Origin: JADHLJ01 sp038118725
GTDB lineage: Bacteria; Pseudomonadota; Alphaproteobacteria; Thalassobaculales; Thalassobaculaceae
Assembly (NCBI GenBank): GCA_038118725.1
Contig: JAYOIK010000020.1
Coordinates: 1 to 64,000 of the forward strand
Direction: 5' to 3'
DNA: 64,000 nt
Part shown: positions 26,189 to 34,325 of the stretch, piece after piece
Layout: the number at the start of each line of letters is the position of its first letter
How positions within the stretch are numbered: the stretch's first letter is position 1
Notes under the pieces: generated by a model
The model's input: only the letters and a program-made list of their open reading frames with translations
The model's database searches: none
Told to the model about the DNA's origin: nothing
Translations under genes and position numbers: made by a program

Positions 26189-27745
26189 ATGACCGAGCAA
26201 GTTTCCGACAACGCGACCAAACGCAAGCCCGCTGTTGAGAAGATCCGCTGCGATGCCTGTCCCGTGATGTGCTACATCGCCGATGGCCGCTCCGGCGCCT
26301 GTGACCGTTACGCAAATCAAGGCGGCGAACTGGTGCGCCTGGACCCGCTGACGATCCTGGAGAACCGGATCGAGGGCGGCGGCAAGGTCGTGCCGTTTCT
26401 GGACGGCGAGGATGACGCCGACCCCTGGCAAGGCGACGTGCTGGCCGATGGCGAGACATTCATTACCGCGGTCGGCGCCGGGACCACCTATCCCGACTAC
26501 AAGCCCGCGCCCTTCATCGTCTCCAGCGAGATCGACGGCGTGGATATGATCACCGTGGTCACCGAGGGGATCTTCAGCTATTGCGGCGTGAAGGTGAAAA
26601 TCGACACCGACCGGCATCTCGGCCCGGAACGCAACCTGGTGCGGGTCGACGGCGAGCCCATCGGCCATGTCACCACCGGCGAGTACGGCTCACAGATGCT
26701 GTCGATCGGCGGGGTGCACCACCTGACCGGCGGTGGCAAGAAAGAAGGTCGGGTTACCTGCGCGTCGATGTTGGCGCTTTGCAACCGAGAAGCCGTCGAG
26801 TTGACGATTGATGACGGCTGCTCGGTCATCGTCCAGGCCGGACAGCCGCCGATTATCAACGGGGTCCTCGAGAATCGCATGCGGGTGGGCTGTGGATCGG
26901 CGACCATCGGCATGTTCGCCTCGCAATGGCGAGGCCTGGTCGACGAAGTGGTCGTGGTCGACGATCATATCACCGGTGTCGTCTCGGAGCATCAGGCGGG
27001 CAAGGTCATCGGCTGGCCCGAGACCGGTATTCGGATCAACGGGCGCAAGTCCACACCGGGCCGCTACTTTCAGGTCGCCGAGCCAGGCACCGGCTGGGGC
27101 GGAACCGATCTCCAGGACCCCTTGAAGATCCTGGAGCCCTTCAACGCCAAGATTGCTCGGCCTGGCCAGTCCATGCTGATGGTTTCCACCACCGGCGAGC
27201 AGTCCGCCTATTACGTGCTCGACGACGACCTTCAACCGGTTCAACGAGATCTGCCGGAAACACTGGTTGGGTCGGTGGAGCGGATTACCGAAAATTGCGA
27301 GCCCGCGATGTGCTCGGTCCTATTCATGGGCGGGGCCGGTGGATCGCTCCGATCCGGCGTGACGGAAAACCCGGTCCGACTCACCCGGTCGGTCAAGAAC
27401 ATGCTGACGGTGATCACCGTCGGTGGCGCGCCCTGCTATGTCTGGCCGGGCGGCGGGATCACGGTCATGGCGGACGTGACCCAGATGCCGGAAAACGCGT
27501 TCGGCTATGTCCCGACCCCGGCACTGGTGGCGCCGATCGAGTTCACCATGCGCCGCTCCGACTATCAGGCGCTCGGCGGACACATGGATCACGTGATGCC
27601 GCTCGGGGATGCCCTTAAGGGTGGGCTCGGCCCGCAGAATGATCATATCCTCGGCGGTCGGACCAAGGCCATGCATCGCCCGGAAAATCCCTGGCCCTCG
27701 GACCGGCGACACTACGGCTGGAATCGCGAGGACACGGCGGGATGA
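26189..27745 (+). CDS. hnr: 6-Hydroxynicotinate reductase-like iron-sulfur flavoprotein
   Basis: 518 residues from ATG 26189. Cysteines 21, 24, 28 and 38 (CDACPVMC...GAC) form an N-terminal FeS motif. Long conserved stretches follow: ITAVGAGTTYPDYKPAPFIVSSEIDGVDMITVVTEGIFSYCGVKVKIDTDRHLGPER (positions 26461-26631), GEYGSQMLSIGG, and VGGAPCYVWPGGGITVMADV near the end. I recognise this as the 6-hydroxynicotinate reductase family of Eubacterium barkeri, which reduces 6-hydroxynicotinate to 1,4,5,6-tetrahydro-6-oxonicotinate with reduced ferredoxin. Placement after a molybdenum hydroxylase and near an enamidase-like gene fits that route. The electron donor here is not encoded nearby. Confidence 0.8.
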   Translation: MTEQVSDNATKRKPAVEKIRCDACPVMCYIADGRSGACDRYANQGGELVRLDPLTILENRIEGGGKVVPFLDGEDDADPWQGDVLADGETFITAVGAGTTYPDYKPAPFIVSSEIDGVDMITVVTEGIFSYCGVKVKIDTDRHLGPERNLVRVDGEPIGHVTTGEYGSQMLSIGGVHHLTGGGKKEGRVTCASMLALCNREAVELTIDDGCSVIVQAGQPPIINGVLENRMRVGCGSATIGMFASQWRGLVDEVVVVDDHITGVVSEHQAGKVIGWPETGIRINGRKSTPGRYFQVAEPGTGWGGTDLQDPLKILEPFNAKIARPGQSMLMVSTTGEQSAYYVLDDDLQPVQRDLPETLVGSVERITENCEPAMCSVLFMGGAGGSLRSGVTENPVRLTRSVKNMLTVITVGGAPCYVWPGGGITVMADVTQMPENAFGYVPTPALVAPIEFTMRRSDYQALGGHMDHVMPLGDALKGGLGPQNDHILGGRTKAMHRPENPWPSDRRHYGWNREDTAG

Positions 27746-28653
27746 GGGCCGGCGCGACCACGTTCCAGGATGACGGGCCCATCGCGGCCCTGATCTCGGA
27801 CGGTCGGCGTCTGCATCTTCAACACGGCCCGATCGACCTGATCATCGAGGCCGAGGGCGCGCGGGACGAGGTCTTGGCCGCGTATCGCCAAGCGCGGAAG
27901 CGGTTTCGCACGGTCCTGGTGGAACTGGTGGACGAACTGGCGATGCTACGACTCGGCGTTGACCGGGATGTCGCCCCGACCGGCGATATCGCCAAGCGCA
28001 TGAAAGCGGCGGCTCTCCCCTTCGCCGATGATTTCATAACACCGATGGCCGCGGTCGCCGGCGCGGTAGCCGACGAGGTACTCGCCAGCCTGATCGTCGG
28101 GCGGAGACTCTCGCGGGCCTTCGTTAACAATGGCGGCGATATCGCGTTTCATCTGGGGGCGGGCGAACGTTATGTCGCCGCCTTGGTCGGCGATCCGGTC
28201 GTGGGTCGGGTCGCCGGACGCGCGACGGTCTCGGCCGAGAATGCCATCCGGGGTATCGCCACCAGTGGCCGCCATGGCCGCAGCCATAGCCTCGGGATCG
28301 CCGACGCGGTGACTGTCCTGGCGGGGAACGCCGCCGACGCCGATGCCGCCGCGACAATGATCGCCAACGCGGTGGATCTACCGACTTCGCCCAAGATCGA
28401 GCGAGCACCGGCCCGCGCGCTTTATCCCGACAGCGACCTTGGCGACCGCCTGGTCACCACCGGCGTCCGTGATCTGGAGAAGAACGAAATCGACGCCGCG
28501 TTGGACGCCGGTTACCGATATGCAATGAAGGCCCGAGACAGGGGACTGATCGAGGCGGCGTTCCTTTCCCTCGCAACATCGACGCGTGTCCTGGGCGACG
28601 CCATGGATCAAACCCGAATAGAGTTCGAAACTGAATTGGAGACCACGGGATGA
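27742..28653 (+). CDS. UPF0280 family protein (ApbE-like)
   Basis: 303 residues. TSGRHGRSHSLGIADAVTVLAG near residue 173 is the UPF0280/ApbE-like signature, and NNGGDIAFHLG near 130 matches the ApbE NVGGD region. ApbE proteins transfer FMN covalently to Thr or Ser of flavoproteins, while UPF0280 members are uncharacterised. It overlaps the Hnr-like gene by ATGA, and Hnr of E. barkeri was reported, as I recall, to carry covalent flavin, so a flavin-attachment role for this partner is plausible but unproven. No typical ApbE target motif was seen in the Hnr-like protein. Confidence 0.82.
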   Translation: MRAGATTFQDDGPIAALISDGRRLHLQHGPIDLIIEAEGARDEVLAAYRQARKRFRTVLVELVDELAMLRLGVDRDVAPTGDIAKRMKAAALPFADDFITPMAAVAGAVADEVLASLIVGRRLSRAFVNNGGDIAFHLGAGERYVAALVGDPVVGRVAGRATVSAENAIRGIATSGRHGRSHSLGIADAVTVLAGNAADADAAATMIANAVDLPTSPKIERAPARALYPDSDLGDRLVTTGVRDLEKNEIDAALDAGYRYAMKARDRGLIEAAFLSLATSTRVLGDAMDQTRIEFETELETTG

Positions 28654-29237
28654 GCAAGGCCGTTATCCGCAAACTGATAACCGTTACCGACGAGATCCAT
28701 CGCGAGATGGGACGCGAGATCAACCCGCCGACCCGTCGGGCCGCCGCGATCGCGGTGATCGAAAACCCGTTCGCCGGGCGCTATGTCGAGGATCTGTCGG
28801 ATCTGATGGAGATCGGCGTTGAACTAGGCGGGCTTCTTGGCGAGCGCGCCGTCGCCGCTCTCGGTATCGAGCCCTCGGCGGCGGAAAGCTACGGCAAGGC
28901 CGCGATGGTCGGCGAGAACGGCGAGTTGGAGCACTGCGCGGCAATCCTGCACCCCAAGCTCGGCGCGCCGCTGCGCAAGGCGGTGGAGAAAGGCGCGGCC
29001 CTGGTCCCGTCATCCAAGAAACGCGGCGGACCAGGTCAAACCCTGGACGTCCCCCTGGGGCACAAGGACGCGGCCTATGTCAGAAGTCATTTCGACGGCA
29101 TGGAGGTCTGGGTCAACGACGCCCCCCGCGCCGACGAGATACTCGTCGCGGTCGCGGTCACCGATTCCGGTCGCCCGCTCCCAAGGGTCGGCGGCCTGGA
29201 AGCCAAGGACGCCAAGGGCGAGGACGGATTGCGGTAA
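28650..29237 (+). CDS. DUF1185 / amino-acid-synthesis family protein
   Basis: 195 residues. IRKLITVTDEIHREMGREINPPTRRAAAIAVIENPFAGRY (positions 28665-28785) and the later GKAAMVGENGELEHCAAILHPKLG and DAPRADEILVAVAVTDSGRPLPRVGG segments identify the family usually called amino acid synthesis protein, of unknown activity. Such genes often accompany amide or lactam hydrolase and reductase genes. It is coupled to the UPF0280 gene by an ATGA overlap and is the last gene of the 22550-29237 operon. The REP pair follows. Confidence 0.85.
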   Translation: MSKAVIRKLITVTDEIHREMGREINPPTRRAAAIAVIENPFAGRYVEDLSDLMEIGVELGGLLGERAVAALGIEPSAAESYGKAAMVGENGELEHCAAILHPKLGAPLRKAVEKGAALVPSSKKRGGPGQTLDVPLGHKDAAYVRSHFDGMEVWVNDAPRADEILVAVAVTDSGRPLPRVGGLEAKDAKGEDGLR

Positions 29238-29254
29238 CATCCCTTCCGGAAAAA

Positions 29255-29372
29255 GGACCCTTCGAGACCCTGGTTCAAGCCCAGGGCAGGCGCCCTTTCA
29301 TGGCTCCTCAGGGTAAGGCAAACGCAAATGTACTCACCTTGAGGAGACGCGAAGCGTCGTCTCGAAAGGTCC
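29255..29372. repeat. Inverted pair of REP-type sequences between convergent genes
   Basis: GGACCCTTCGAGAC at 29255-29268 faces GTCTCGAAAGGTCC at 29359-29372, complementary in 13 of 14 positions. Inside them CTCCTCAGGGTAAGG (from 29303) faces ACTCACCTTGAGGAG (to about 29345). This CTTCGAGAC...CTCCTCAGGRTRAGG type of repeat is widespread in alphaproteobacterial genomes. Located between the stop codons of two convergent genes, it may also limit read-through transcription. Confidence 0.65.
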
Positions 29373-29389
29373 CGTCAACCGTTGACCTC

Positions 29390-30565
29390 CTACCCCACGA
29401 TCTCCGGCAGGCGCGTCGCCGGCGGGGTGTTGCGGGAGCGGTCCGAGCGGACGATGCCGTCGATGATGGTCATGCCGACCCCCGGCAGATTGCCCTGGTG
29501 GATGCTTTCCAGCATATCCTTGCCCGGCGCGTGTTGAGCCTGATCGACGATGATCATATCGGCGGATTTGCCGACCTCGAGAATCCCGCAATCAAGCTCC
29601 CGCATTCGAGCGGTGTTACCGGTCGCGAAGCACCAGGCGATTTCCGGGGGAACGTCACCCAGGCTGGAGAGCATGGCGATCATCCGCAGAATGCCGAGCG
29701 GCTGAACCCCCGACCCGGCCGGCGCGTCGGTCCCGAGGATGACCCGTTCGGGTTGACCCAGTTCGAAGGCCGTGCGCATGGCCAGCAGGGCGGAGCGCTC
29801 GTTGCCGTTATGCACGATCTCGATGCCGCGCGCGCATTGTTCGCAAAGGCAGATGATCTGATCATCCGGCAGCGCCGTGTGCCCACCATTAATATGGCCG
29901 ATGATGTCGGCATCGGCCTCGAGCACCACATCCTTGTCGATCAGGCCCGAGCCGGGAATCGAGGGGCCGCCGGTGTGGATCGTGCTCTGCATGCCGTATT
30001 CGCGGGCCCAGGCCACCATCTCCTTGGCGGTATCGCCGGCCTTGACCGATCCGAGACCGACCTCGCCCAGGAGTTTGACGCCGGCCTCGGAGAGGGTTTT
30101 GAAATCCTCCTTGACCATGCCTTCCTCGATCACCGGCGCGCCGGCCAACACCTTGACGCCGGATGGCCGGAAATTGTCGTACCAACGCTGGGAAGCAATC
30201 GCCAAGGCCTTGAGCCCGACGATATCCTTGGGACGCCCAGGCAGATGTACCTCGCCCGCCGAGATCATCGTCGTCACCCCGCCATGCAAGCAGGAATCGA
30301 TCCAGCTCAGCTGCTGCTGACGCGGGGTGTAGTCGCCAATCACCGGGTGCACGTGGCTGTCGATGAGGCCAGGCGAGACCGCCGCGCCTTTGGCGTCGAT
30401 CACCGTGTCCGCCTCGGCGGTATCCAGGTCCTTGGCATGGCCTATACCGGAAATGAGCCCATCGACGGCAACGACACAGTCGCCATCCAGAATCGGTTCC
30501 TCAAGCTTGCCGGACAGCAACAGGCCGATATTCTTGATGACGAGTTTGCTCGGTTGGCCGGTCAT
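29390..30565 (-). CDS. ena: Enamidase-like amidohydrolase
   Basis: 391 residues from ATG 30565, preceded by GGAGGGA. It has the amidohydrolase order SPGLIDSHVHP (metal HxH), GDYTPRQQQLSWIDSCLHGGVTTMISAGEVH, LGEVGLG, IHTGGPSIPGSG, IIGHINGGHTA and TDAPAGSGVQPLGILR, and it ends RSRNTPPATR. These segments closely track enamidase of Eubacterium barkeri, which hydrolyses 1,4,5,6-tetrahydro-6-oxonicotinate to 2-formylglutarate. It sits in the expected cluster with the Hnr-like gene but is transcribed convergently to it and divergently from a MarR gene, with a perfect palindrome 40 bases upstream. Substrate identity is inferred. Confidence 0.82.
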   Translation of the reverse strand: MTGQPSKLVIKNIGLLLSGKLEEPILDGDCVVAVDGLISGIGHAKDLDTAEADTVIDAKGAAVSPGLIDSHVHPVIGDYTPRQQQLSWIDSCLHGGVTTMISAGEVHLPGRPKDIVGLKALAIASQRWYDNFRPSGVKVLAGAPVIEEGMVKEDFKTLSEAGVKLLGEVGLGSVKAGDTAKEMVAWAREYGMQSTIHTGGPSIPGSGLIDKDVVLEADADIIGHINGGHTALPDDQIICLCEQCARGIEIVHNGNERSALLAMRTAFELGQPERVILGTDAPAGSGVQPLGILRMIAMLSSLGDVPPEIAWCFATGNTARMRELDCGILEVGKSADMIIVDQAQHAPGKDMLESIHQGNLPGVGMTIIDGIVRSDRSRNTPPATRLPEIVG

Positions 30566-30604
30566 TGTCGTCCCTCCACGTGGATCATCCGGTTGGGTCA
30601 AATT

Positions 30605-30620
30605 CATTAGCATGCTAATG
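30605..30620. promoter_or_regulatory. Perfect 16-bp palindrome, probable MarR operator
   Basis: CATTAGCATGCTAATG is its own reverse complement. It lies 40 bases upstream of the enamidase-like start and in the gap shared with the divergent MarR gene. MarR dimers bind palindromes of this length, and placing it at the enamidase promoter suggests repression of that gene and perhaps of marR itself. Confidence 0.65.
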
Positions 30621-30740
30621 GTTTCGAACGAGCACGGAAACGCGGAATTGCCCGCCGGGCGATGTTTGTCGTGATCCCGTGACGATTCGGCATGACCGGA
30701 GACGATATCCAGCTTGGATACATCCCGTGCGACGATATCC

Positions 30741-31214
30741 ATGACGGTCCGAAAGGATGGCGGAAAATTGACGGATCAACGAGAGTCCCCGACCGACGCC
30801 TTGGCCGACTATCGCCTCGAGGATCAGGTGGGTTTCCTTTTGCGGCTGGTCTCGCAGCGGCATTCGGCGATCTTCGCGGAAGGTATCGGCGACGGATTGA
30901 CCCCCACGCAATTCGCGGCGGTCGCCAAACTTTTCGAACTCGGCCCGATGTCGCAGAACGAACTCGGGCGCCAGACGGCGATGGACGGCGCCACGATCAA
31001 GGGTGTCGTCGACCGGTTGCGCGCCCGTGCCCTGGTGGGTACGCGTCCCGACCCGTCCGACGCGCGTCGTCATCTGGTGGAACCGACGGATCAAGGCCGC
31101 GCGGTCGTCGCGCGAGCGATCCCGGCGGCGCGGCGGATCACCGAGAAGACCTTGGAGCCGCTGAACCCGGTGGAACGGGACACGCTTTTGAAATTGCTGC
31201 GGCGAATCACGTAG
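30741..31214 (+). CDS. MarR-family transcriptional regulator
   Basis: 157 residues from ATG 30741. The winged helix-turn-helix reads LTPTQFAAVAKLFELGPMSQNELGRQTAMDGATIKGVVDRL (30894-31019), then the wing PDPSDARRHLVEPTDQG, both typical of MarR. The N-terminal helices and the IFAEGIGDGLTPTQF segment resemble aromatic-acid-sensing members, and P. putida nicotinate genes are controlled by the MarR protein NicR. It is divergent from the enamidase-like gene. A TTG start at 30768 is an alternative. The likely ligand is a pathway intermediate. Confidence 0.87.
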   Translation: MTVRKDGGKLTDQRESPTDALADYRLEDQVGFLLRLVSQRHSAIFAEGIGDGLTPTQFAAVAKLFELGPMSQNELGRQTAMDGATIKGVVDRLRARALVGTRPDPSDARRHLVEPTDQGRAVVARAIPAARRITEKTLEPLNPVERDTLLKLLRRIT

Positions 31215-31372
31215 CATTCCGGCTCACGTGGAGTGAAGGCGGATCACGCGCGGCTTTGGATTGTTTGGAATTCCCGGCGGTCCTATAAGTCTCGGTCTAA
31301 CAAGTCCCTTGGCGAGCGCGTGTACTTTCGAAAGGTGAGACCATCTCCAGCAAGATAAATTCGCTAGAGGGT

Positions 31373-32866
31373 TTGGCCGAAATCTGCGCCATCGCGCGGG
31401 CTCGGGGCAAGTCGGTCGCCCTGGCCCATGGGACCTTCGACCTGCTCCATCTCGGCCATGTCCGGCACCTTCGCGAAGCCAAGCACGGCTCGGATATGCT
31501 GGTCGTCACGTTGACGGCGGATGAATTCGTGAACAAGGGGCCAGGCCGCCCGGTTTTCACCAGTGCACAACGCGCCGAAATGCTGGCGGCGCTCGACTTC
31601 ATCGACCATGTCGCGATCAATCACTCCCCAACGGCCGAGCCGGTGATCAAAGCCTTGCGTCCGACCGTCTACGTAAAAGGCGCGGACTACGTCGACGCCG
31701 ACAAGGACGTCACCGGCAAGATCGTCGACGAGAGGCGCGCCGTCGAGGCCCATGGCGGCCAAATCCGATTCACCGATGACATCACCTTCAGTTCGAGTGA
31801 ATTGATCAACCGGCATATGGGTGTTTTCGCGCCGGAAGTCCGCGCCTATCTGGACCAGGTGCGCGAGGCGCCGGGATTGGATGCGCTTATCGATCTGGTC
31901 GACCGCGCGGCGGATTTGAAGGTTTTGATGATCGGCGAGGTTATCCTGGATGAGTACCAATACGTCCTGCCATCCGGTCAGCCTTCCAAGGAAAACATCA
32001 TCGCCACGCGCTACGAAGACACCGAGATCTTCGCCGGCGGCGTGATCGCGTCGGCCAATCATGCCGCGAGTTTCTGCGGACAAGTCGATGTCATCACCGC
32101 CATCGGCGCGGAAGACCGGCGCGAGGATGTGATCGACGCGTGCCTGCCGCCGAATGTATCCCTAAAGCCTTTCTATCGACCGGGATGTCCCACGACGCGC
32201 AAGCTTCGCTACGTGGACACCAGCTATTTCGGCAAATTGTTCGAGGTACAGTTCATCGACGACCATCCCTTGCCGGACAACCAACGCCGAGATCTGAACC
32301 AAATGCTCGTCGACCTCGCGCCCGGATATGACGCCATTCTTGTCAATGACTTCGGCCATGGCCTGATCGCGCGGGATACGGTCGAGACGCTTGCCGGGCT
32401 GGATAGCTTCATCGCGGTTAACGCACAGACCAACAGCGCCAATCGGGGCTACAATCTGGTCACGAAATACCCGAGAGCCGACTATATCTGTATCGACGCG
32501 CCGGAAGCCCGGCTGGCGGTCGGCGATCGGTTTAGCGACCTTGAGACCATCGCGTCCGAGTTGCTGCCGGCGCGGGTGGATTGCGGAAAGATCATCCTGA
32601 CCCACGGCCGGCACGGCTGCACAACCTATGAAAAGGGAATCGGGTCGCGCTCGATCCCGGCGCTGACCCAGACCGTGGTCGATACGATGGGAGCCGGCGA
32701 TGCCTTCTTTGCCGTCACCGCGATCTTGGCCAAAGCGGGCGGAAGCGTGTCCGATCTCGGACTGATCGGCAACATGGTCGGCGCCCTGAAGGTCGGCATC
32801 GTCGGTCACAGGAAACCCGTCGACAAGGTAAGCGTCATTAAGGCGCTCACCGGCGCGCTGAAATAG
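31373..32866 (+). CDS. Cytidylyltransferase - PfkB kinase fusion (reverse-order HldE-like)
   Basis: 497 residues. Residues 1-150 are a nucleotidyltransferase with HGTFDLLHLGHVRHL (HxGH) and a TFSSSELINR C-terminal motif in place of ISTTxIIxR. Residues about 180-497 are a PfkB/ribokinase-type sugar kinase with FAGGVIASANHAA, NDFGHGLI and the catalytic DTMGAGDAFF. HldE, the heptose kinase/ADP-transferase of LPS synthesis, has the same two domains in the opposite order. The start is uncertain: the annotated TTG 31373 works, but similarity seems to extend upstream in frame through SSKINSLEGLA, where the only start-like codons are ATC 31343 and ATA 31355. It heads the 31373-39267 gene run. Confidence 0.83.
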   Translation: MAEICAIARARGKSVALAHGTFDLLHLGHVRHLREAKHGSDMLVVTLTADEFVNKGPGRPVFTSAQRAEMLAALDFIDHVAINHSPTAEPVIKALRPTVYVKGADYVDADKDVTGKIVDERRAVEAHGGQIRFTDDITFSSSELINRHMGVFAPEVRAYLDQVREAPGLDALIDLVDRAADLKVLMIGEVILDEYQYVLPSGQPSKENIIATRYEDTEIFAGGVIASANHAASFCGQVDVITAIGAEDRREDVIDACLPPNVSLKPFYRPGCPTTRKLRYVDTSYFGKLFEVQFIDDHPLPDNQRRDLNQMLVDLAPGYDAILVNDFGHGLIARDTVETLAGLDSFIAVNAQTNSANRGYNLVTKYPRADYICIDAPEARLAVGDRFSDLETIASELLPARVDCGKIILTHGRHGCTTYEKGIGSRSIPALTQTVVDTMGAGDAFFAVTAILAKAGGSVSDLGLIGNMVGALKVGIVGHRKPVDKVSVIKALTGALK

Positions 32867-32877
32867 GAGAGAGGGCG

Positions 32878-34011
32878 ATGTCTTCGAGCGGCGCCCCGGA
32901 CCTGCCGGTACCCTATGTCGATATCGCGGATCAGTTCCGCGACGACCGAGAGGCCCTGATGCCGATCATCGAGCAGGTCCTTGAAAGCGGACAGCATGTC
33001 GGCGGTGCCTGGGAAAGTCGTCTCGAGGCCGCGTTGGCCGAGTGGTGCGGAACCCGGCATGTCTTGGCGCTCAATTCCGGGACCGACGCCCTGATCCTGG
33101 CGCTGGAGGCTCTCGGCGTCGGGCCCGGCGACGAGGTTATCACGCCACCGAATTCCTTTGTTGCATCGACGGCGGTGATCAATCGCGTCGGCGCGACACC
33201 GGTCTTCGCCGACGTCCTGGCGGATCAGAACATCGATCCCGGCGCCGTCGAAAATGCCATCACGCCACGAACCAAGGCGATCATGCCGGTGCATCTGACG
33301 GGACGGGTCGCCGATATGAAGCCGATCATGAAACTCGCCACCGATCACGGTATCGCGGTGGTCGAGGACGCGGCCCAGGCGATCGGCTCTCGTTACGATG
33401 GCGCGCTCGCGGGCTCGATCGGCGATATCGGGTGCTTCTCCGCCCATCCCTTGAAGAATCTGAACGCCTGTGGTGACGCCGGCTATCTGGCGACCGATCG
33501 TGATGACGTGGCGGAGTACGTTCGCCTGGCGCGCAATCACGGCCTGGTGGATCGCAACACCGTCACGCGGTTCGGCACGGTATCGCGCATGGACAGTCTT
33601 CAGGCGGCGATCCTGGAGTTTCGGTTGGGCCGTCTGGAGGACACAATCAATCGCCGCCGCGCCAACGCCGCGCTCTATCGCGAACATCTGGATTCGGATC
33701 TGGTCTTCTCGCCGCCATGCCGAAACATCGAGTTCAATACCTTCCACACCTTCGTGGTGCAGGTTGATCACCGCGATGCCTTGCGCGAGCATCTGAACGA
33801 TCAGGGGATAGGAACCGCGATCCATTATCCCGTGCCGATCCATCTTCAGCCGGCCGCCAGCTATCTCTGTCACGGGGTCGGCGATTTTCCGGTGACCGAG
33901 GAACAGGCGCGGCGCATTCTTACCCTGCCGATCCATCAAGGCCTCGACGAGGCTCAAATCATAAGGGTCGCGACAGCGGTAAACACGTTTCTCGGCGCGA
34001 GGCGACAATGA
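32878..34011 (+). CDS. DegT/DnrJ/EryC1 family PLP sugar aminotransferase
   Basis: 377 residues. It has LNSGTDALILAL (phosphate-binding), the TPPNSFVASTAVI segment, EDAAQAIGS (PLP ring Asp) and the PLP Lys in FSAHPLKNLNACGDAGY, followed by IHYPVPIHLQPA. All are hallmarks of keto-sugar aminotransferases that make amino sugars for LPS, glycans or antibiotics. It begins 11 bases after the HldE-like gene, with GGAGAGAGG as ribosome binding site, and overlaps the next gene by four bases. It would need a keto-sugar substrate made elsewhere or by its neighbours. Confidence 0.9.
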   Translation: MSSSGAPDLPVPYVDIADQFRDDREALMPIIEQVLESGQHVGGAWESRLEAALAEWCGTRHVLALNSGTDALILALEALGVGPGDEVITPPNSFVASTAVINRVGATPVFADVLADQNIDPGAVENAITPRTKAIMPVHLTGRVADMKPIMKLATDHGIAVVEDAAQAIGSRYDGALAGSIGDIGCFSAHPLKNLNACGDAGYLATDRDDVAEYVRLARNHGLVDRNTVTRFGTVSRMDSLQAAILEFRLGRLEDTINRRRANAALYREHLDSDLVFSPPCRNIEFNTFHTFVVQVDHRDALREHLNDQGIGTAIHYPVPIHLQPAASYLCHGVGDFPVTEEQARRILTLPIHQGLDEAQIIRVATAVNTFLGARRQ

Positions 34012-34325
34012 CCGAGCCAATTGACTACGAGGCGCTTGTCACGTCCTACAACGACCGCCTTTTGCACCAGTTGCGAAGCCACGGGGTGGATCACGCGTTT
34101 TTGGAGATGTGGGTCCCGGACGAGGATCCAGTCAACAGCATTCTCAACATGGTGGAAGCGGCGGAAGCTCACGGCACCACCGATTTTTCACTGCGGTTGC
34201 GCGAGGATACCTTGCCCCGCGAGAGCCACGCGGCCCTGATTGAGGCGATCGGCTCGATCGCCACCGTCGAGATTCTGACAGAGAAAGGGCATGGTCTTGT
34301 CCATGTCGGCAATATCGGTGGGTAG
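34008..34325 (+). CDS. Unrecognised 105-residue protein in the sugar/E1 cluster
   Basis: 105 residues, coupled to the aminotransferase by an ATGA overlap. It reads as a soluble alpha/beta protein: a helix EALVTSYNDRLLHQLRSHG, the acidic segment VPDEDPVNSIL, FSLRLREDTLP, and a helix then strand ending LVHVGNIGG. I see no known motif, signal peptide or membrane helix. Tight coupling suggests a subunit or accessory of the cluster enzymes. Confidence 0.72.
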   Translation: MTEPIDYEALVTSYNDRLLHQLRSHGVDHAFLEMWVPDEDPVNSILNMVEAAEAHGTTDFSLRLREDTLPRESHAALIEAIGSIATVEILTEKGHGLVHVGNIGG

